Shown here in pieces: positions 45,568 through 56,863 of a DNA stretch of 64,000 nt (positions within the stretch are counted from its first letter, which is position 1; every line of letters starts with the position of its first letter). A program made the translations under genes and the position numbers. The notes beneath the pieces are model-generated. The model did no database searches and was not told where the DNA came from. It saw only the letters and a program-made list of their open reading frames with translations. Origin of the DNA: Capitulum mitella (taxonomy: Eukaryota; Arthropoda; Thecostraca; Pollicipedomorpha; Pollicipedidae); assembly GCA_030062745.1 (NCBI GenBank), contig CP099849.1, positions 13,738,144-13,802,143 of the forward strand, given 5' to 3'.

Positions 45568-46179
45568 TTAACTGCACTCCCCTGCCCATGAGCACTAGCG
45601 TGCATTTCCTTATGCGGGACCTAGTCGCCACCCCCCCTGAGATTTCGAGAACTACCCGTCCGATTCGATCACACCAAACAAAAATCGATCGGCCATGACG
45701 TATACTACGTTGTTATGAAAAAAAATATTTACAAAATCTTGAAAAGGATAGATTCAGGGGTCAAACATATCATAAAGGGGTATTTTTGACTTGCTGTGAA
45801 TCAGCTGTTCATGACCCATTTTGATGGCATTGTCATGAATGGCGAGCTAATTGACGGAAGTTTTCCAGTTCTTCAGTTGACCCGTATGCTTGAGTTTTCA
45901 AGAGTTTCGTAGGTGTTCACAGGGCTTCAAAAATGCGAGGCACATTCTTTATTTAAGTAAACTAAAAATACCAAAAATTGGTTCAATAAAAATAAAATCT
46001 TAACTAAAACATAAATATTAACAAAAAATTAGCTTCCTCCAGTCACATTATCCTGAAGGAATGCAAATATATTACAATGTTGGTATATTGTTGGCATAGG
46101 CGGAACCATGGACGTAAAAGGGTAACTGTCGAATGGTCGGATGTTCATTAGGTCGATTTTGAACTTTGGCCTTCAGCTG

Positions 46180-47844
46180 CGCCCGGCTGGCAGTCAGCAC
46201 CGATCACGCACGACTGGGGGGGGGGGGCGTTGGACGCCCTCTTCTAACTCACGAAAGGCTTGTCGCACGGAAAAAATAAGTGCACCGTTGGAGAGCTCGT
46301 GACAAATACAGTTGGCAACTGATCTCATTTAGTTTTGGATTACATGCAAGCCATTTACGCGTTACGTATGTTTTCTCACATCCGACTGCACGAAACCCAG
46401 AGGCAAGAAACCGAGAAATCTGGATCTCAAGGGCTGTGATTGATAAGGTCTAGGTAAAGGCATCAATAAACAGGTAAAAGTCCGCAGATGCTGATACTCG
46501 CCTAATTTCTCCGATTTGTTTGATGTATACACCGAAACGTCGAGCCAAAGACTCGGCGATTTTCACGCCGACTGCCAGCGGACGCCGTAGCCAAACGTGG
46601 AACTAATTTTAGCGTATCCTTGTTTTTGCGATGCAGGCCTTTCCATGCAAGATTTCCTTATCTGAGTGGTTGTTGTGATGGTTCCTCATATTGAAATTTT
46701 GGAAAAATTCACTACTTATCAATCTATATAATTTGCGGAGCTTTATTCACGCGAGTCCATTTATTCCCGTAATATGCAATTTTTTGAAGTTTTCTGGACT
46801 TCTTAGTATTACTTGCAAATGTGCAATCCAATCCTGCCATTTGCTGCCCGTTCTGAGTAATTCACCGCCAATTTCGACGGAGGTGCATTTCGGCTCTTAA
46901 CAGTTATTCGTAACATGAACTCAGGTCAATGGCTGGGATTCATTGATACTTTTTCGATCGACGATAAAGGGATGTCCGCACCACTTCATTTTGGCGTCAC
47001 CTCATCACACCATCACCATCATCATCACATCATTTTGCATTGCCTGCTTTTCATCCGGTTAAGGTTAGTCCAGGCCAGTTCAGATAAGATTGTATTACTG
47101 TTCTTGCCAAAGAGCATCAATCACTCGCTCGGATTCTTAACTGCGTCAAGCTCGGAACTGAAATGGCACCTCGTGATAGTTAATTCTGCTCGTTCAGCTT
47201 TTTATCGAGTTAAGGTCAAGCCAGGTCCGGTCAAAAACCCTCAAAGTTTATAGTCACTTTTCTTTTTCTGACTAGGAAGAATAATTGCTCTGTGCTGCTT
47301 CTGAACGACTTTCAGCAGGCAATGCTGTATTTCATTTTGTTTTGACATTTACCTTTTGATGTGACCTGTAATAGGCGCATATAGATTTGCCTGTCTGGCT
47401 TGAACGATATGGAGGGTCAGCGGCAGCCACCTCTACCACCCGCAATGCAGTAGTCCATTCGTCATCATGCATGTCACCTAAAATGGCCTCTAATGTTGCC
47501 GTGTCACGGTTGTATATCATTTTCGGGACCGAGTCGTATGTAAACCCGAATAATACATGCATTATATTCGCGAATATGATAAAAACAAGCATGCTCATGT
47601 TACCAAAGAGGCAGATACATGTACGTAAGGGTTCAGTTATCACGTCATATGTCCATGGCTTGACCTAGCATGGGAATAGTTTTAATGTCAAAATATGCGA
47701 ATTGTTTGGTGAACATGTGCTGGAAGTTTTCTTTGGGTTGGTTCCAACGATTCAGAAGTCATTCATGAAGAACCGAGGGGCGTGCGCTATTTGACACCCC
47801 TTTAGACGGTACCTTAGACGGTACTTTAGACGGTACTGGGTTAA
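46180..47844 (+). mobile_element. TTAACCCG family element, copy E4, degraded, within copy D
   Basis: Words shared with E2, E3 and E5 run from GATCACGCACGACTGGGG near 46202 through TCTAACTCACGAAAGGCT near 46243, GAAAAATTCACTACTTATC near 46702 and CTCAGGTCAATGGCTGG near 46920. After about 46985 the similarity fades. The right limit is taken at the GGGTTAA ending at 47844, beyond which copy D resumes. The part between about 47000 and 47800 is therefore either very diverged or holds a further insertion. It includes a CAT/CAC triplet run at 47002-47030. Confidence 0.55.
47802..47837. repeat. Three exact 12-bp tandem copies (TTAGACGGTACY)
   Basis: TTAGACGGTACC at 47802-47813, then TTAGACGGTACT at 47814-47825 and again at 47826-47837. 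They lie just inside the right end of element E4. Confidence 0.9.
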
Positions 47845-48363
47845 ATGACCACCAGTGACCTCAGGCTGACGTGGAATGGGCTTCGTTTCCTTTTCTAGTG
47901 TTGGAGAACTTTTCCTATCACTTGAATTGGCTGTATCTCTAAAAAGGCGCTGTTTATGGACGTCATTATGTAGGCTGCGCGCACGCACATTTTGAATCAT
48001 AGCTCAGTGACCCGACCTGATATCACTCCGAACCCTAACATTCAAATAAAGACATTTATATGTCATATATGTCCCAGCTTTTGCATTGTGAAAACCGGAA
48101 AAACACTTACATGAAATCAGATTTTATGTTTTGATATTGATCGGACCTTGTGAAGTGATCTCAGGTTAACAGAAATATTTACGTATGTTGTAGCTACCTA
48201 CCTATATACTGGCATAACATTTTAAGTTCTGTCTTAAATACTCTCTTTTTGGCAGCCATTTTTCTTCTGCTTTCGACAGTGCCAACAGTGGTCTGAAAAG
48301 TCCTCCTAAACTCGGCCTGGCTCCACCCCTGGGAAAAAATAAAATTACCAAAATTTAGCATAA

Positions 48364-48371
48364 TATATAGG
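48364..48371. repeat. Target-site duplication of the hAT element, left
   Basis: TATATAGG directly before the left inverted end; an identical 8-mer follows the right end. Confidence 0.95.
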
Positions 48372-49100
48372 CATAGGTGGGCACTGGTCCGTTACTCCGT
48401 TACTCCGTTACTAACGAAGTTACTTTTTTGAGTAACGGAGTAACGGACCCGTTACTTTTATTTTACTGTAACGGACTGAGTAACGGAAGTTACTTTTGCG
48501 GTCCGTTACTCCGTTACTTTTTGGTCCGTTACTCCGTTACTCCGTTACTCCGTTACTTTTTAAATTCCTTACAGACACCGCCCGGCTTTATTTGCATCGG
48601 CGCACGCCATTGGCTACTTGAATAGCCAACACCCAATAGCGTGCGGCGATACAAGCGCGGCTGGGCGCGCACTCAGCTGACAATCGCGGAGTAGACTTGT
48701 TGACAATATTCGTCAGCTAATAAACGTTGACGGCAAGCTGGCGGCAATGGTTCAGTATAAAGGCCAGCTGACTTTGGTCTCTTTTAGGACAAAAGTATTG
48801 AATTATGCGTAAGTTTGATATAACTTAAAACGATAAATTAACCAGTCGTCATTTTTCAGGCTAAAAAATATCAAGGTTATTGTCATTTATACTGGAACAG
48901 CCAGCTGACGGCAGTTTTCAATGTTGTCTCAAGTCAGTCACGGATTGCTTACCACCGCCACACGGTTCCCCGCCAAGATCACTCAAGGCTGTTGAGCACA
49001 TGATTACTGCCGCCATGGCCTTGGATCTGTGATGTCCATGGGGCGATGGAGTGGTGATTGATTCTTCACTGGCCTGAAATTTTAACTACCTGACATTAAA

Positions 49101-49375
49101 GTGTCCCATCAAGGCGTCTTTACGCCGCCACTGGAGGTCGAAAACTTTGACTCCGAGTCCGACGCTGCCTCAGCTTCGGAGGAAGAGGACGAGCCCGGTC
49201 TGGGTCACCCATGGCCACATCTAGAAACGTACTTTGAGTTTAAGGAGGAGGGGAAAAACGTCATTTTTACTTATGTCCTGTGCCGACCGAAAGAGGTTAT
49301 AATCAAGGGTCACAAGAGTAGCCTTTCAAACTAAATGCACATATCAAGAGGAAGCATTATTTACGGTATTTCCAG
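49101..49375 (+). pseudogene. hAT transposase N-terminal exon with degenerate BED zinc finger
   Basis: Starting at the ATG at 49101 the frame has an acidic leader (SESDAASASEEEDEPG) and then HPWPHLETYFEFKEEG, VLCRPKEVIIKGHKSSLSN. This is the typical start of hAT transposases, a BED finger of type C-x2-C ... H-x4-H. The first Cys is Tyr here (TYVLC). At 49332 the frame hits TAA; shifting by one base restores AHIKRKH, the His pair of the finger, so one base has been lost. The exon then reaches a canonical donor CAG/GTGAGA with GT at 49376-49377, indicating that the original gene was spliced. No downstream transposase exons (catalytic or dimerisation domain) were found. Confidence 0.7.
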
Positions 49376-50034
49376 GTGAGAACAGAATGTGCACAATAAG
49401 TTGTCAGTAGTGAAGCATAATTATGAAGCTTGTCGACTATTGCTTGGACTATTTGCCTTAACCATATTCTCTGCAGGCAGTGAGATTCATATTACCCTGG
49501 GGGGGGGGCAGATCTGCGGTAATCTACCTTTCGGCCGACGCTTACGCGTAATTTTTGGAGACGCGGAAGTGGCAACACAAGTTGTGTGAACAATTTAGCC
49601 CATTCAGGTATTTTTCTAAACACTGGTCCCTACTGGGTGTGTAAACTGACTTGGTTAGGTAACTCTTGAATTTTGATTCAGTTGACACATGTTTGCCTTC
49701 AGCCGATACGAGCTAACCAAACCAAAAAACAGGCAAATTGAACCTAACAAAAAATTAGTTTTACATGCCCATCTAGGGCAATCCCTGCAACCATACAGTA
49801 GGTTTTAGGTTAGGTTGGGTTAAATCATTTTTAACTTGGAGGACAGGCTACATTGTCCATGCGATTCGAGTTACCACTTCTGCGTTCCCGAGAAAAATAT
49901 CAACTGGCCGAAACACCTTTCGGCTGACACATTATTTTTTGTAGACGCAGAAGTGAGGACCCAAACGCAAACATGATATGAGCCGTTGCCACTTTTGCAC
50001 CTTCGAAAAATATGCATTGGCCGAAAGGTGAAGA

Positions 50035-50869
50035 TTACCAATTCTGCCCCCTCCCCTCCCCGCCCTCCCAGAGATCTCGAGATTCATTCGTCCAATGTTG
50101 ATGGGATGAATGCCATTTAATATGTTTCAACGAGATCTCGAATTCCGGACCCCAAAAATTCAAAAATTGCGAAAATAGGGCGTGGGGCAAAAACACTCCA
50201 AAACTTGGGGATTTTTGAAAGGTCACTGCGGCCGTGTTTACCAACCAATTTTCATGGGAATAACACGGTTCAGGTTGGAATGTCCAAGTCTTTTATATAC
50301 CGAAAGCTGAAATTTAAAATAGAAAACCATAGGCAGTTCCAGGGAGGGCACGAAGGGTGATTTTTGAAATAAGAAATTTCCTTTGTTTTTGTTTGTTTTG
50401 GGTGATATAAACATCAGATGTACAACTAGCAAGCCAGTTTAAGTTTATATGTAGCGCAGAGGTGGATCCAGGTAAACAAAACTGGGAGGGCACCATAAGC
50501 ACAATAGTGTGCTCCCCCATTTTTTCAGTACCTGGGTGTGCGTTCGCCTGAAAATGTGTGTGCATACGCATTGTTTAGGATGTGTATGACTATATAAATG
50601 AGTCAGTGATCTTTATTTCTACTCAAAATGTCACGATAGTGAACCGCACAACTTTGCAGCTTCATGTACAGCACATTACCGCCGAAAATGGGGGCTTGGA
50701 ACCGCCTCTTCGGGACCGATTTTTTTTTAAATGTTGACAAAACACGTGTGTATCAATTCCATGAAATGCCAGAAAATCTTGTGGCGCTGCGGCAAACAGT
50801 GTGGAAGCGACAAGCAAAAAGACACGGGTAGCAGAATCTGCCCCCCCCCCCACAGGGAATAGGGTTAAA
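50035..50869. mobile_element. Diverged TTAA-type element inside the hAT element
   Basis: The left part has CTGCCCCCTCCCCTCC and AGAGATCTCGAGATTCATTC, resembling the start of copy A after its G run (GAGATCTCGAGAACTAC). The right end, CACAGGGAATAGGGTTAA at about 50852-50869, resembles the common family end CCGGGAATAGGGTTAA. The interior is not obviously alignable to A-C, so it may be a related subfamily. Its position within the hAT element means it either inserted there or was carried along. Confidence 0.45.
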
Positions 50870-52061
50870 AGTGTTTTTAACTCGTCTTCGGCCGGACTCA
50901 GAATGCCCTTTGCCCGGCCGGAGGGGGGGGGAGCGCGGATTTCCGCGCCTCCCAGGATCTCGGCTCCCATATATCGCACGGAAAAAAGGAAAACACCGGC
51001 GGAAAGGTTTTGTCAAACCGAGACGAAAACATTCAAGAGTTTTGACCTCAGGTCAATTTTGAGGCCACCAGACGCCATGATAGGTCAAAACACGTCCTTG
51101 GAATTAGGTAAACAGACACAATACCTTGTCCCTGAAAAGCTGAACTTAAGCGACATATACTGAACCGTAAGACAATAGCGAGTTCATTGATATCAATTTT
51201 GGCTTTTCACAGGGGTCAGGTCAGGTCACGTCATCGTTCCAAAATGTTCCACTTGTGAACGGCTAACATCCTCCGTTGCATCTTACTTATGACCATGTTT
51301 TTATAGCTAATTTGTCTTCAGGGGTGCTGAAGAGGTACTAAAGCACCTTTTTTTAGTCTTTTATTTCACAATAATAAAATCCATATCAGTCATGTTTTTT
51401 TCAGTCCTTCGTCGTTTGGTATTAAAAAAACGTCAGAGGTATCAGGAATCTTACCTCCACGCACGCGCACGGACGCAAACTAATACACACACATAATTAC
51501 AAAACAAAACAAGAAGTTGGCGAAACTGAAACGAGCTCTGAACGGAGACCATTATGTTCAGGGCGGATACTTCGAGAGGCATTGTTGATCAAACCCAGTC
51601 GATAGATGTTCGCTGTTTGTCGCATTTTGCATGCGTCCGCTCCAGCGCCGGTTGTTCCCGCTCCGTCGGCGCCGCGGGCAATGAACAGGAATTCGTTGGT
51701 TTGAACATCGTGGCTAACACAGTGGTAGAATACCCGCCGCGGCTGTTGTCCCGGCGCCGCCGACTCTACAACGGCTGGTGAGGGCAGTGGGCAGCTAGCG
51801 GAGTGTTTTGGGTAAGCGCTTTTTGTTTCTTCCCTTTGCATATGGAATGCGGTTTACAACCACAAAGCAGCATAAAAGACTTAAAACCCGCGTTCGCTTG
51901 GTTTTCACTGCATTTAAAAAAGTAACGGAATAACGGAGTAACGGTAACTTCCGTTACTTTTTAAGGCAGAGTAACGGAGTAACGAGTAACGGACTGGCTT
52001 TTTTGAGTAACGTAGTAACGAGTAACGAAGTTACATTTTTTAGTAACGATGCCCACCTATG

Positions 52062-52069
52062 TATATAGG
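52062..52069. repeat. Target-site duplication of the hAT element, right
   Basis: TATATAGG directly after the right inverted end, identical to the left copy. Confidence 0.95.
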
Positions 52070-52196
52070 AAGAATTGAGAACAGGATAGGCCATCAAATT
52101 TCATGAAGCCGATTTAAAAACCCTGGAAAATGCGAGCAAAAAACAGAGGGGAAGTTTCTGAAGCCCACTTCCATATGGGAATAGTTAGGGGTGTCG

Positions 52197-52330
52197 TTTC
52201 GCATAAATGAATGGTAGGGCTGAGCCGAGGGCCGGACATCCTAATCCCTCCCCCCAAATGTACGTTTCTTAACGGATTTAGCTCATTTGATTTTGACCAA
52301 GGGCAATTTTTTTTTGTAATTTTAACTTTT
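52197..52330. repeat. Dispersed repeat, copy 2 (paired with 9520-9655)
   Basis: Shares, in order, CATAAATGAATGG, GAGCCGAGGGCC, CCCTCCCCCCAAA and GTTTCTTAACGGATTTAGC with the copy near 9530, then a T run. It abuts the end of element D. Confidence 0.7.
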
Positions 52331-52476
52331 TACAATATATGAAATAATATAATACATATACTACATCGGTCACACTACTACCACTCTCAGCCACCGCCTC
52401 ACAATGCACCTATAGGAGGGTGGCCCTAAGAACCGCCGCCGAGAACACCACAGACAGTGTCTGATCAGGGCAGGGT

Positions 52477-52791
52477 GGCTAACTTCAGTCAGTTAGGTGT
52501 CAAGGATGAAGATTGAAATTCATGCTGTCAGACTTGTTCCCGCCATGGCTCTGAATCGCCGCCGCTGGCTATTGGCCGCCTCTCCATTGACCTTTGCACC
52601 CTTCGCTGACCTGCCCGTCCGATTTGTATTGCCTGGCGTAGTTAAACACCAGCCGTCCTCTGCTCAGTGCTCATTGATTGGTCTCAGATAAGGGGACGAG
52701 CAATACAGCTGCCAGAAAGCCTAACAACAGAGCGATCCAGTAGCAGGAATTAATATCCACATCCTTGACACCCAACTGGCTGAATTTAGCC
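52477..52791. mobile_element. Foldback repeat, 44-bp arms around a GC-rich centre
   Basis: The left arm 52477-52520 (GGCTAACTTCAGTCAGTTAG, then GTGTCAAGGATG) is matched by the reverse complement of 52748-52791, with both arms containing the exact word GTGTCAAGGATG. The weaker match continues about 20 bases outwards. The centre (about 230 bp) holds a GC-rich part with a 64-codon frame of no known domain, starting at 52497. A small MITE, or two inverted copies of one repeat, would explain it. Confidence 0.65.
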
Positions 52792-53319
52792 ACACTAGAC
52801 CAGGGCCATGCCGACGAACAACACTGTTATCCTCTTACAGTGTCACGACAAACGTCGGCTGGCGGTTGCTTAGACAATATGTATCAAAGACCGCACGCCA
52901 ATTGTCAACGCACAGAACAAAACACATGCACCTGGCTCGCTACGACAAAACTTTAGCTGTGCAACTTTGCGTGTGTGTATGTCGTTTGGGATAAAGCACC
53001 TGATTAATTATTGTGCGAAACGTCTCGATATTTTTTGTCTGTTTCTCTGTACATATCTGTAACTGTATGGATTCGCTAAAATTTCACTCTTGAAGATGAC
53101 CCATGGAGGTCGAAACGTTGATGTACGTAAAACAGACATGTAATAAATGACGTTGTTATACCTTCTCTTACCTTAATGCGATTTTTCCTCTTTTCATGGT
53201 TTATTCTTTTGGCCATTTACTTCATAATGTAACGGCTCAACAGCGAAAAGTCGCAAGAAAGCTTAAAATGTCTACAAAAAATTACAATCCGAAAACGTCG
53301 TCGTGTTAAACAATATTGC
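52792..53319. other. Intergenic; retroelement-like hairpin near 53090
   Basis: The segment CTTGAAGATGACCCATGGAG then GTCGAAACGTTG at about 53089-53121 forms a short stem GACC/GGTC around CATGGA. A GATGACC...GGTCGAAACG stem of this kind is frequent near ends of animal retroelements, and it faintly resembles a hammerhead-ribozyme core (CUGAUGA ... GAAAC). The catalytic CTGATGA is not intact. I record it as a repeat signature only. Confidence 0.3.
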
Positions 53320-53361
53320 GCGCACGCAGACACACACGCACACACACACAGCCGCACACGC

Positions 53362-53399
<38 letters not shown>

Positions 53400-53453
53400 T
53401 TACGCACGCACGCACGGACGCACGCACGCACACTCACACGCACACACACACAT
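53320..53453. repeat. Microsatellite (CA)n with CACG variants
   Basis: About 130 bases of CA and CACG units. Both strands yield long pseudo-frames (His/Thr and Cys/Val), which are artefacts. Confidence 0.95.
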
Positions 53454-53850
53454 TTTATCCCGAAAACATGTTTCATTGAACTTGAAAGCCTACAGGCAGT
53501 TAGTAAACTTGTTATGAAGGGCTTCAGTGTCTCTTGCCACTTTCCTTTGTTCCAATTTAAATTCAAGCAAAATAAATCCCAAATTCCGCTGCATCGTTTC
53601 CTTATCTCCAAAAGCATCTTCAGGCCTATGTAGACAAATAAAATTAAATCAGAATCGAGTCGTTCCAATTTTTGTGGAAAAGGGGAGGGCAAACGGTTTC
53701 AACGAGTACCGATCACGCGCTACCATCGCCGCACCCAGCGGTTGCGAAAAGCTCGTTGCTAATAAATACATAAAACGCTTTCAGTTATATTTCTGCTTCC
53801 TGTTTGTTTACTATCAACGAGTACGGTAAAAACCAGGTTGTGTGGTACCT
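53454..53850. other. Intergenic, nothing recognised
   Basis: No gene recognised between the CA repeat and the next TTAA-type element. Confidence 0.5.
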
Positions 53851-55027
53851 TTAACCCTATTCCCGGCAGGGGGGCTGAATCCGCCCCCATCGGGTTTTTT
53901 GCTTGTGAATTCAAGGCCTTTTAACGCAGCTTCACGAAACTTAGTGACTTCCCCATCTGTTCTTTCTACGTGCCGTGACAAAATTTCAAAATTCTGTTTT
54001 GCTCAGGGGCGGAGTCAGGCAACGTTTTTGGGAGGCACCTCAGGCCATTTTTGGCCATGTTGAGGGGAAAAGGAAAATGTCTGCCAAAAGCAGCGTTTTT
54101 ACGATAGAACTTAAAACTTCGTATGAATGTATAGCTAAATAGTTGGGCAATGCGCAGATATAATTTTGTTCATCTGGGGTTACTTTAGAAGGTCACGTAA
54201 AGGTCAAATTCAAAATTTGGTTTTATTGCAATAATTTCGGCGCCGTTTTTTTCAAATGACAAACCCGAAACATATCTGACGAAGAAAGGTGCCCTCTACT
54301 TGTGTATCAAGTTTGACATCAGGTCGGGTCACGGAGCTATGACCTAAAATGTCAGTGCGCGTACCCTATATCGCAATAGTCATAAAATTAAATTTTTGAA
54401 ATAGAGTGAATTAAAATGATTGAAAACGTTTACAGATAATATTAAATGCACACGAGATCATTCCAAGTGACCCCAAGGTCAAAGGTCACAAGCTGATCTG
54501 AAGAACGTGTGACCATGACAGTTTCCCCTTTTTCATGTCCCTGGCACCGCCTATGCTAACATTATACAAACATTGTGATGCGATTTGTACTTCTTTAGCA
54601 TAACATGACTAGCAGAAGCCAAAAAAGTGTTTTTGCCTTTTTCATTCAGTGTTTGGAAAACTAATCCTCCTATTTTTGAAACCCTGTGAACGCCCATGAA
54701 TGTTTTCAAAATTTCAGATGTCTGTACCAATGGTAAAAGTCCTATCCATAATCTCTCGATTCATGCCAGTTTCATCGAAATCGCTAAACAACAAAGTTAT
54801 AGGAAGTCCAAAAATACCCCTGATTTTGACATTTTTGCCCCTTGTATCCACACCTTTCAGAATTCTGAAAATTTCTTCTTTTAAAAATGTAATTCACATC
54901 ATGGCAAATGGATTGCTGTTTCTTGCGATGAAATCGGATATAAAGTTCTCGAGATCTCAAGGGGGGGCCGAATGTGCCCCCCTGCCGGGAATCGACCATA
55001 CCGTCTAGCCCTCCGAGAATAGGGATA
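53851..55027 (+). mobile_element. TTAACCCTATTCCCGG family element, copy B
   Basis: The left end is TTAACCCTATTCCCGG at 53851-53866. The right end is CCCTGCCGGGAATCGACC, then CCCTCCGAGAATAGGGATAA at 55027, one substitution from the perfect inverted TTAA. It shares with copy C the words GCTCAGGGGCGGAGYCAGGC near 54002, GTTGAGGGGAAAAGGAAA near 54059, GGTCACGGAGCTATGACC near 54328 and CGTACCCTATATCGCAAT near 54361. It has AGGTCA-type words but no transposase. Short frames in it (54696-55008) are not genes. Confidence 0.85.
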
Positions 55028-56863
55028 AGGACCAAAGTACGTAATAATCAGCTTACACATACTTTTGTAGACGTTTGGCTTCTGTATGTATATTAAGGAG
55101 CCGATTAGCCACTGGTATTCCGCAGAGGCCTAGGATTTAAAGGTCTGTTACGGTGTAGCTTAGTATAGCGATCACAGTGCAAACTTCTTGGCACAGTTCG
55201 CTCAAGCTGGTCAGCCGAGGCGAGAGGTAACGTAGAGACCAGGCGTTAAGAACATGGAGAAGAGCTAAAGGGTGAGACTTAGTCTTTCCTTTCTTTTTGG
55301 TTCATTCGATATGTAGCATCTTCATCACAATATCTAAAATATTGTGGTGAAAATTCATAAGTATTAGCGTCGAAACAATATTCATCAGCACCATGGTCAC
55401 CTTCTCCTCCAATCACGCCAATGGTATGATTTCATCCAAGAACATTTGATCCACGTCTACCAACACTCGCTGTACAGTTTTATTTTCTTCCACAAACTCT
55501 CTCTGTCTGGCTTAATAGGCCAAGTAAGACTGCATCATGGCCGTATTGCCATGATAGATAACATATGTAAGCAAACACAACGATGCTTTGCGACTCAAGG
55601 CCCTGCATAGATGAGACAGACGCCTAGGTACAGAGCTAGTTTTCTGTCAGCAGAAGTATGACGTTCCATTCTGCGACGTACCAGATGTTTTGGATGACGT
55701 ACCAGATACGTCATAGATGCTTTGGCGAATCAGGTTGCTGAATTTCGGCTGACAGCCGCATGTCAACCGACTTGGACCAGGGCCATAGTTCTGAGCAGAC
55801 GCGAAAAAAACAGCTGATCGTCAGCTGATCGTTCTTAGGTAACGCCCGCACTAAGCTGTCGCTGCTACACTTAATCGGCATCTTCTCAGGTGGTGCCGTC
55901 GGCACACTCGCAAAAGAACTGGCTCTGTATCATGGAATGCCCCCTCCACGGCAACAGCCCTTGTCCTTCTTCCCAAACCAGTCTCTATCTTTAGCCGCTC
56001 AAGAGACCAAGTCATGTCCCTTGCTCGATGCTCACCCCGTCGCCACCCCCGCTCAGCATCCGGCATATGCTCGCCATGCAGCTGGGGACAGCAGGATGGC
56101 AACGTCTCGCCGCTGGAGAAGCCCACCCATGGCCGGCGGCAGATCGGCTCGCCAGCCAACCGGAAAGGCCCAGAATTAGGGCCCACAGAGTTGGAGATGC
56201 CTCCGGACTGAGGGCTCATCCGGAGCGGGCTCGAGAGCAGCCATCTCCGGCCTTTCACATTGAACAAAATTTTCACTGCCCGAAGGTGAGACGATGGAGA
56301 ATATAGTCGTCTTCGTCTAGGATATAATGATGTTGTGGTTTTTTGACGGGCCGACTGGCCGGCCATCATTTTCAATGATGAGAACTCTTACCTTTATTTA
56401 AATTCGCGTTCATTTCTGTTGTAAATCTTTGTTAAAATGGGCTCATTGCACGCACGAAAAATAAAACGTCAGGAAGGAAACATAAAAGGCTGCAGGAAAA
56501 ATAGCATAACAAGAAGACAAACGTCACGAGGACTGAGCGATGTGGCGGATGGCAAAGTGACGAAAGGTGTCTGCCGAACACTGTTTTCGGTGAGGTGTTC
56601 CTGTCACCCGTGGGACATCTGCTGAAAGAAATATTAATAAATGTTACAGCAAAGGAATCCAATGCAGATCACTGCAGCCGTTCCGGCGCTGCGCTAGATG
56701 CAAGGACTCAGTTTGAAGGGCGAAACGTGAAGGACGGTGAGAGGAAGGAAAGGGTGAGGACAGAACAGGGCGGTGCCAGGTCTTTGAAATGGATAGAGGC
56801 TAAAACTCCCGAGATTTACATCCCCTCCTTTGCCTTTTCTTCCCTTCGGTACCCTTCATGAGC
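55028..56863. other. Intergenic, no supported gene
   Basis: A moderately GC-rich patch at 55850-56250 has overlapping frames on both strands (174 codons on minus at 55851-56375, 92 and 80 on plus) without recognisable domains. Because they overlap and none stands out, I do not call a gene. A short exon cannot be excluded. Confidence 0.4.

Larger units (their letters stand above)
48372..52061 (+). mobile_element. hAT-superfamily DNA transposon, non-autonomous, 3690 bp
   Basis: The left end CATAGGTGGGCA (48372-48383) and the right end TGCCCACCTATG (52050-52061) are perfect inverted repeats of 12 bases. They are flanked on both sides by the 8-mer TATATAGG (48364-48371 and 52062-52069). An 8-bp target duplication with GGTGGGCA-type ends is diagnostic of hAT. 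Both ends carry arrays of the subterminal word AGTAACGGAGTAACGG and its complement (48387-48564 and 51920-52048), the likely transposase-binding repeats. Inside, a single decayed transposase exon (BED finger) is visible at 49101-49375 and nothing of the catalytic domain, so it cannot move itself. Its insertion cut the older element D. The perfect target duplication suggests a fairly recent insertion. Confidence 0.93.
45568..52196 (-). mobile_element. Old TTAACCCTATTCCCGG family element (copy D), split by two later insertions
   Basis: Three separated pieces match copy A in order. The first, 45568-46179, has CCCCCCCTGAGATTTCGAGA near 45635 and CGATCGGCCATGACGTATAC near 45685. The second, 47845-48371, has AGCTCAGTGACCCGACCTGA near 48001. 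The third, 52062-52196, has AAATTTCATGAAGCCG near 52095 and GGGAATAGTTAGGG at the end. Together they make about 1.2 kb, the size of the intact copies. The gaps are filled by the E4 element and by the hAT element. The ends have decayed, and the divergence from A is visibly greater than between B and C. Confidence 0.65.

Noticed and set aside
53089..53121. Hammerhead ribozyme candidate
   Set aside because: The GTCGAAAC side and a short stem are present, but the conserved CTGATGA segment is not intact and no complete three-stem fold is evident.
53306..53692. Long open frames across the CA repeat (128 codons minus, 105 plus)
   Set aside because: They are produced by the dinucleotide repeat (Cys/Val or His/Thr alternation) and have no domain outside it.
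55851..56375. 174-codon minus-strand frame
   Set aside because: GC-rich patch with competing frames on the other strand and no domain.
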